DNA from: Phlebopus portentosus
Taxonomy: Eukaryota; Basidiomycota; Agaricomycetes; Boletales; Boletinellaceae
Direction: 5' to 3'
NCBI GenBank assembly: GCA_037892935.1
Contig: JAYXKI010000001.1
Span: 124,001-188,000, forward strand
Length of the DNA: 64,000 nt
Below, in pieces: positions 60,267 to 64,000 of this stretch. The notes below the pieces were generated by a model that had not been told where the DNA came from, did no database searches, and saw only the letters and a program-made list of their open reading frames with translations. Both the position numbers and the translations under genes were made by a program. The stretch's first letter is position 1; the number at the start of each line of letters is the position of its first letter.

Positions 60267-60735
60267 TTTCGTGTTTCCGTGCTGTTGTGAGATTGTTGTT
60301 TTGGCTCAGTGATAGCGCAGCTGGTGGTTTGAACGCGACGCGCACGTGTCACGACGCGTCTCGAACCTGATTTACGCATAAGGCTATCAATTCCCACAGC
60401 TACTTCCGCTACAGAACAGATATCCCCTTTTCGCGCGCGAAACAAAATGAAAAGACGTAGATTGAGCAGAGCGAAAGATACAGGGCTGAGTATGCTACAT
60501 GAGCTTGGATTTATAGTATGCATCATCCAAGGAAGTGAGTAGACACAGGCGAGAGAACGTTGGTATGGATCCTTCCAAGACAAGTTCCACTATTAGCATT
60601 AAGAGAAGATATCGGAAAAAAACGATAAATAGAGAATCGATTCCAATAAGTTAAGCTTGCATAGACAGAATCGAGTTGCGGAAGGAGAAGATGAAGGATG
60701 AAAGACAATGAAAGTCGGCTCCTTGGTATATCGAA
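60267..60735. other. Intergenic between the GNAT gene and SMC4
   Basis: About 470 bases, both flanking genes on the minus strand. It contains the SMC4 promoter and the 3' end of the acetyltransferase. No other gene was seen. Confidence 0.35.
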
Positions 60736-61883
60736 TTACCAGTGCCCGAGGTCGACCTTCGCAGGATCAAAGCCAAGCTCAAGCCAGTTCTCTACATGTT
60801 TGTATTCAGACTGCGTTCCCTGAGCAAGACCAACGAACCCGACGCGATTATACACCTTGGCTGCTGCGTTATCATGCCCGACGTATAGGACGATGAAGTT
60901 CTTCTGCTCGTTTGTGAACAGACTAGAAATCCAGACGTCAGGTGATTGTCGAATGATAGAGAAGTTGGACTTACTGATCGCAGACTTTCCGCACAAGGCA
61001 GTGCGCATAACCGCGCTGGCGCCATTCTGGCGGGGTATAGACTTTTGTGATCGCCGTGACCGTATCATTCGTACGAGTTAGACAAACGATGCATGCGATT
61101 GACGATCCACGACTGTGATGAACCTCGAGGACCCAAACTTGACGCTCGCGTATCATTTTCCTCGCCTCCTTACGGGCTCCTTCGATTTCCAAGACAAAAG
61201 GAGGCTGAATATCCAAGCAACCATTTAGTGCACAGCATTTGAGTAATGGTTCGGTTACATACCGAATCGGCAGCAAATCCCCGGCATAAGTGAGCAACTT
61301 GCTCCATATCACCCTCTTTAGCTAAGCGTATAGTAACGTTATGATAAGCTGACGGAGCGGGAGCCAACGTCCTTGCAGTGCAGTACGAAAACTTCGCTGC
61401 ATAGTATGGCTCATTTACGATTCCAATACGAGCTGCTTCAGAAAAGTAACGCGCGAAGCACTTTGCGACGGGTTCCACGGCGAAAATCGAGTAAACTCGG
61501 CGGGAGGATACCGTCTTCTGGAGCTCGCGTACAACGTTCCTTATGCGAACCTCAAGGTAGTCATCGCTGAGGTCCTCTTCGAACCTGGTGCCATAAATGA
61601 AGATTGGATATTTTCCGACGACTCCGTACGTGCATGCAAGAACGAAGTCAACCGTAGTGTCCTCAGTTCCACGGGAATTCACGCGCGTTGTTGAGCAGAC
61701 GATCCAGAACTCGTCGCTCTGTAGCGGGTGTCCTTGAGCTTCGGATTGCCGGTATTTCTCGATCTTTGCGAGAATGATGTTTGAGCGCGGATCGCGTCTC
61801 ATGAGTTCGATAACATTAATGGGGATTCTAAGAGATGAGCGATATGTCAGCGTAGTAATGCTTCCATCGGTACGAACAGGCAT
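60736..61883 (-). CDS. GNAT-type N-acetyltransferase domain protein
   Basis: Three exons (61263-61883, 60975-61204, 60736-60922) join in phase to about 345 residues from the ATG at 61883; the frame open to 61919 has only a TTG. The C-terminal half has the acetyl-CoA binding motif: AITKVYTPPEWRQRGYAHCL (QRGYA in place of the usual R/Q-x-x-G-x-G/A). After an intron comes IVLYVGHDNAAAKVYNRVGF, the last strand-helix pair of a GNAT fold. The N-terminal half (FWIVCSTTRV, FVLACTYGVVGKYPIFIYG) is specific to basidiomycete homologues that I cannot name. Substrate and location are unknown; no signal peptide. Confidence 0.75.
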
Positions 61884-64000
61884 ATTTCCAGATAGATAGG
61901 GAAAGTAAAGCACAGGCAAATGTCTGAGGCAGTTAGTGCGGAGAAGTGAGTAGCAAAAGAGTCATCCTGGAGCTCTTTAATAGGGGAAGGATCGAGAGAG
62001 CACGGCCTCCACATAAGAGCAAGTAGGTATTTTCCATTTTGCTTCCGCCCTCCGTAGTGGCACATCATTGCTGTACCGATATTCAGTTAACAAGGAGATG
62101 GGGTCCCTGGAGAAGGGTCAGCGCAAGTGACTCAACAGCGCAGATGGTCTTGAAACAGCTTTCCGTTCATGAATACTCGCTGAGGGGCTCAGGCGCCTAC
62201 TGTATGTGGTAACCTGCCTCCAGGCGTCTATTTTTTCATCACCATTTCATCACTTACCTGAATCGCCGTTGCTCTGCTGATCGGACGGTCAAAGCTGGTC
62301 CTAATGACAGCTTTCGCTTCCTAGGACACACATCAATTAGTTTTTCTTTGGTGGTGAGATCGGAGAGGTGCATCCGAAAACGGCTAAAACAAGAGTAAAT
62401 AGACAAGACAAACCGGCGGAAATGCCATGGTGGCGGTGCTGACGAACCGAGTGCCTGAAATTATCACCAGTTTAGAATTAACCTACATCTGATCTGAGCG
62501 GGAAGCGAGTGACGACATATATGGGACAACAACGTACTTGTTATGTGCTTGTATGCGTGCGTTCATATGTTCTTTCGGAGCCCGACACGGGCGGAATGTG
62601 GTGAGACGTTCACTTGAGTCAGCGTTTACTGCTCTGGACGAGTCCAGGCGAACATCTGGAGCCTCACGCCCCAGTGACTGTACTGCACTGCAGCACGAAT
62701 TTCTCGATCTGATGCTTCGAAATGAGCCCGTTTCTCCGTTTATGGCGAAACGAGCAACTTCGCCGGAAAACGTGCAGACGGAAAGCACTAGTACCATCTT
62801 CAACGTGTAAGATCATTGAGAACGTTTCGCGCGGCTGACGAGTCAGTGATAATAAACAAAAAGCCGATATCCAAGATAGAGTCCACCTATATTGAGTCAG
62901 GTTCAAGGCCGGCCTAGTAGCGAAGTGGATGGCCGTAACAGATAGGTGGTTCGTTTTTGTCCAAATGCATCGGGTATTGATGCCTCGTGGCCGAAATCGG
63001 GCCGCAAGCTTGGGAACTTCGGAAGCAAGGTACTAGCAAAAGTAAATGAGAATTATAGTCATATTTTGTTCTGAGCTATCGGATTCGTCAACGAAGAACG
63101 TGAAAGTATCAATACACTCCAATCCATAAGAATTACCAGCTACATGGACTTCCGTTTTCACTAGCGGCGAGAAGAGGACATAGAGTAAGGTTTGATGATC
63201 CGTACCGATCTCTCACCTGTCGAATCGGCGAAGTCCATTTGGTCAGCAACCAGTGGCAAGTAATCATTTTCCAAGCCGATGACATACCTGAATGCGGCAC
63301 TGCCGGGATTGAACCAGCTCCATGATTCTCTGGTTCCAGTGCGATGCCAGTTCAATTCAAAGATAGAATAATGAGTCACCGTACTAAGACTTGTGCGAAG
63401 CATGATCGAATGGCGATACTAGCAGTATGTAAACAGGGGGGTGCACAGTTAGGAGGGAGCCCGCTAACAGAATCAGCTCGTGTCTGCTCGACATATTACA
63501 CAGCAGGCGTCATATTCCTTTCTCTCCGGAGCACCAAATGTAATCAAAAACCGAAGAAGACTTTGGACTTTTGAATGGTCTATTTGTCGACATTCGTCAC
63601 GTTTTTGGAAGTGTCAAAGTCAGGTATTGGTGGGCCCTTGGACGATCGGCCCTACGCCTCTCGCTTCTGAGCTTGGGCCAATGCTTCAGGTCATTGCAAT
63701 CATGTATTCTAGAAGACCGCAGTCGGGGGATCGCGGGTTTAATGACTACTTCCAATAGTTATCACGACTAATCTTAACAGGAAACGAGGTCAGCGATGGA
63801 CTTGATAAGATGGTAGATTGCGTGCCCCACCTCCAGAAGAGGTTCAATGCCATTACGAGTTAGCGTAAGTTTGCTCTCGGTAGGCAATGCGATACATAAT
63901 GGGATGAGTACAGTCCGTCCCAGGCCGTACGATTCCATTGCCTGTTTTTCCGTACGGATAAATCGGTCTTTGGGGTTCATTGGATACATCCGAAACTTAA
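61884..64000. other. Right-hand 2.1 kb with no supported gene
   Basis: Several open frames exist (for example 62538-62810 plus, 63161-63403 minus, 63774-63989 minus). None has a recognisable domain, a good start or paired splice sites. The two minus-strand frames near the edge could be exons of a gene whose main part lies beyond 64000. A GGTTCAATCC-like stretch near 63305 on the minus strand does not fold into a complete tRNA. Confidence 0.3.

Noticed and set aside
62538..62810. Plus-strand 90-codon frame
   Set aside because: Non-ATG start, no splice partners, no recognisable motif.
63290..63360. Possible minus-strand tRNA (GGTTCAATCC T-loop-like stretch)
   Set aside because: No D-arm, no proper anticodon arm and at most a four-base acceptor stem could be found.

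Overview
The window is nuclear DNA of a filamentous basidiomycete, most likely an agaricomycete. Genes are densely packed, many short introns of about 45-60 bases interrupt them, and the products are fungal housekeeping proteins. No rRNA, tRNA, CRISPR array or intact transposon was seen. Gene models were made by eye from reading frames, splice signals and comparison between paralogues inside the window.

Left part (1-15.6 kb): three paralogous secreted proteins of the fungal glutaminase A (GtaA, DUF4965/DUF5127) type. One is on the minus strand and runs off the left edge; two are in tandem on the plus strand. A METTL21-type methyltransferase lies between them. The paralogues differ in how they are anchored: two have a transmembrane segment with a cytoplasmic tail, and one has a GPI-type tail. 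15.9-25 kb is a run of single-copy genes: an unknown small protein, a degenerate kinase-like protein, an FTS/AKTIP-like inactive E2, an RNF10/Mag2-like RING protein, an F-box-like protein and a PhzF-family protein. 25.2-29.6 kb is a large gene whose C-terminus looks like the XPF-type domain of the meiotic SHOC1/Zip2 family.

Centre (30.1-52.2 kb): the most unusual region. Seven copies of one seven-exon gene lie here, six on the plus strand and one inverted. The encoded protein has a short N-terminal beta-beta-alpha-beta (ubiquitin-like) module, a middle region resembling a PD-(D/E)XK nuclease fold, and a C-terminal kinase domain with HLD and DFD motifs. This layout recalls Crinkler-type (CRN) proteins. 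By my reading only the inverted copy is intact; every plus-strand copy carries its own lesion. Between copies lie decayed duplicates of the 3' end of the neighbouring SHOC1/Zip2-like gene, which show that the ancestral duplication began inside that gene.

Right part (52.5-64 kb): conserved genes for DPM3 (dolichol-phosphate mannose synthase subunit), a CSTF2-hinge protein without an RRM, the condensin subunit SMC4 and a GNAT-type acetyltransferase. The last 2.1 kb holds no gene that I can support.
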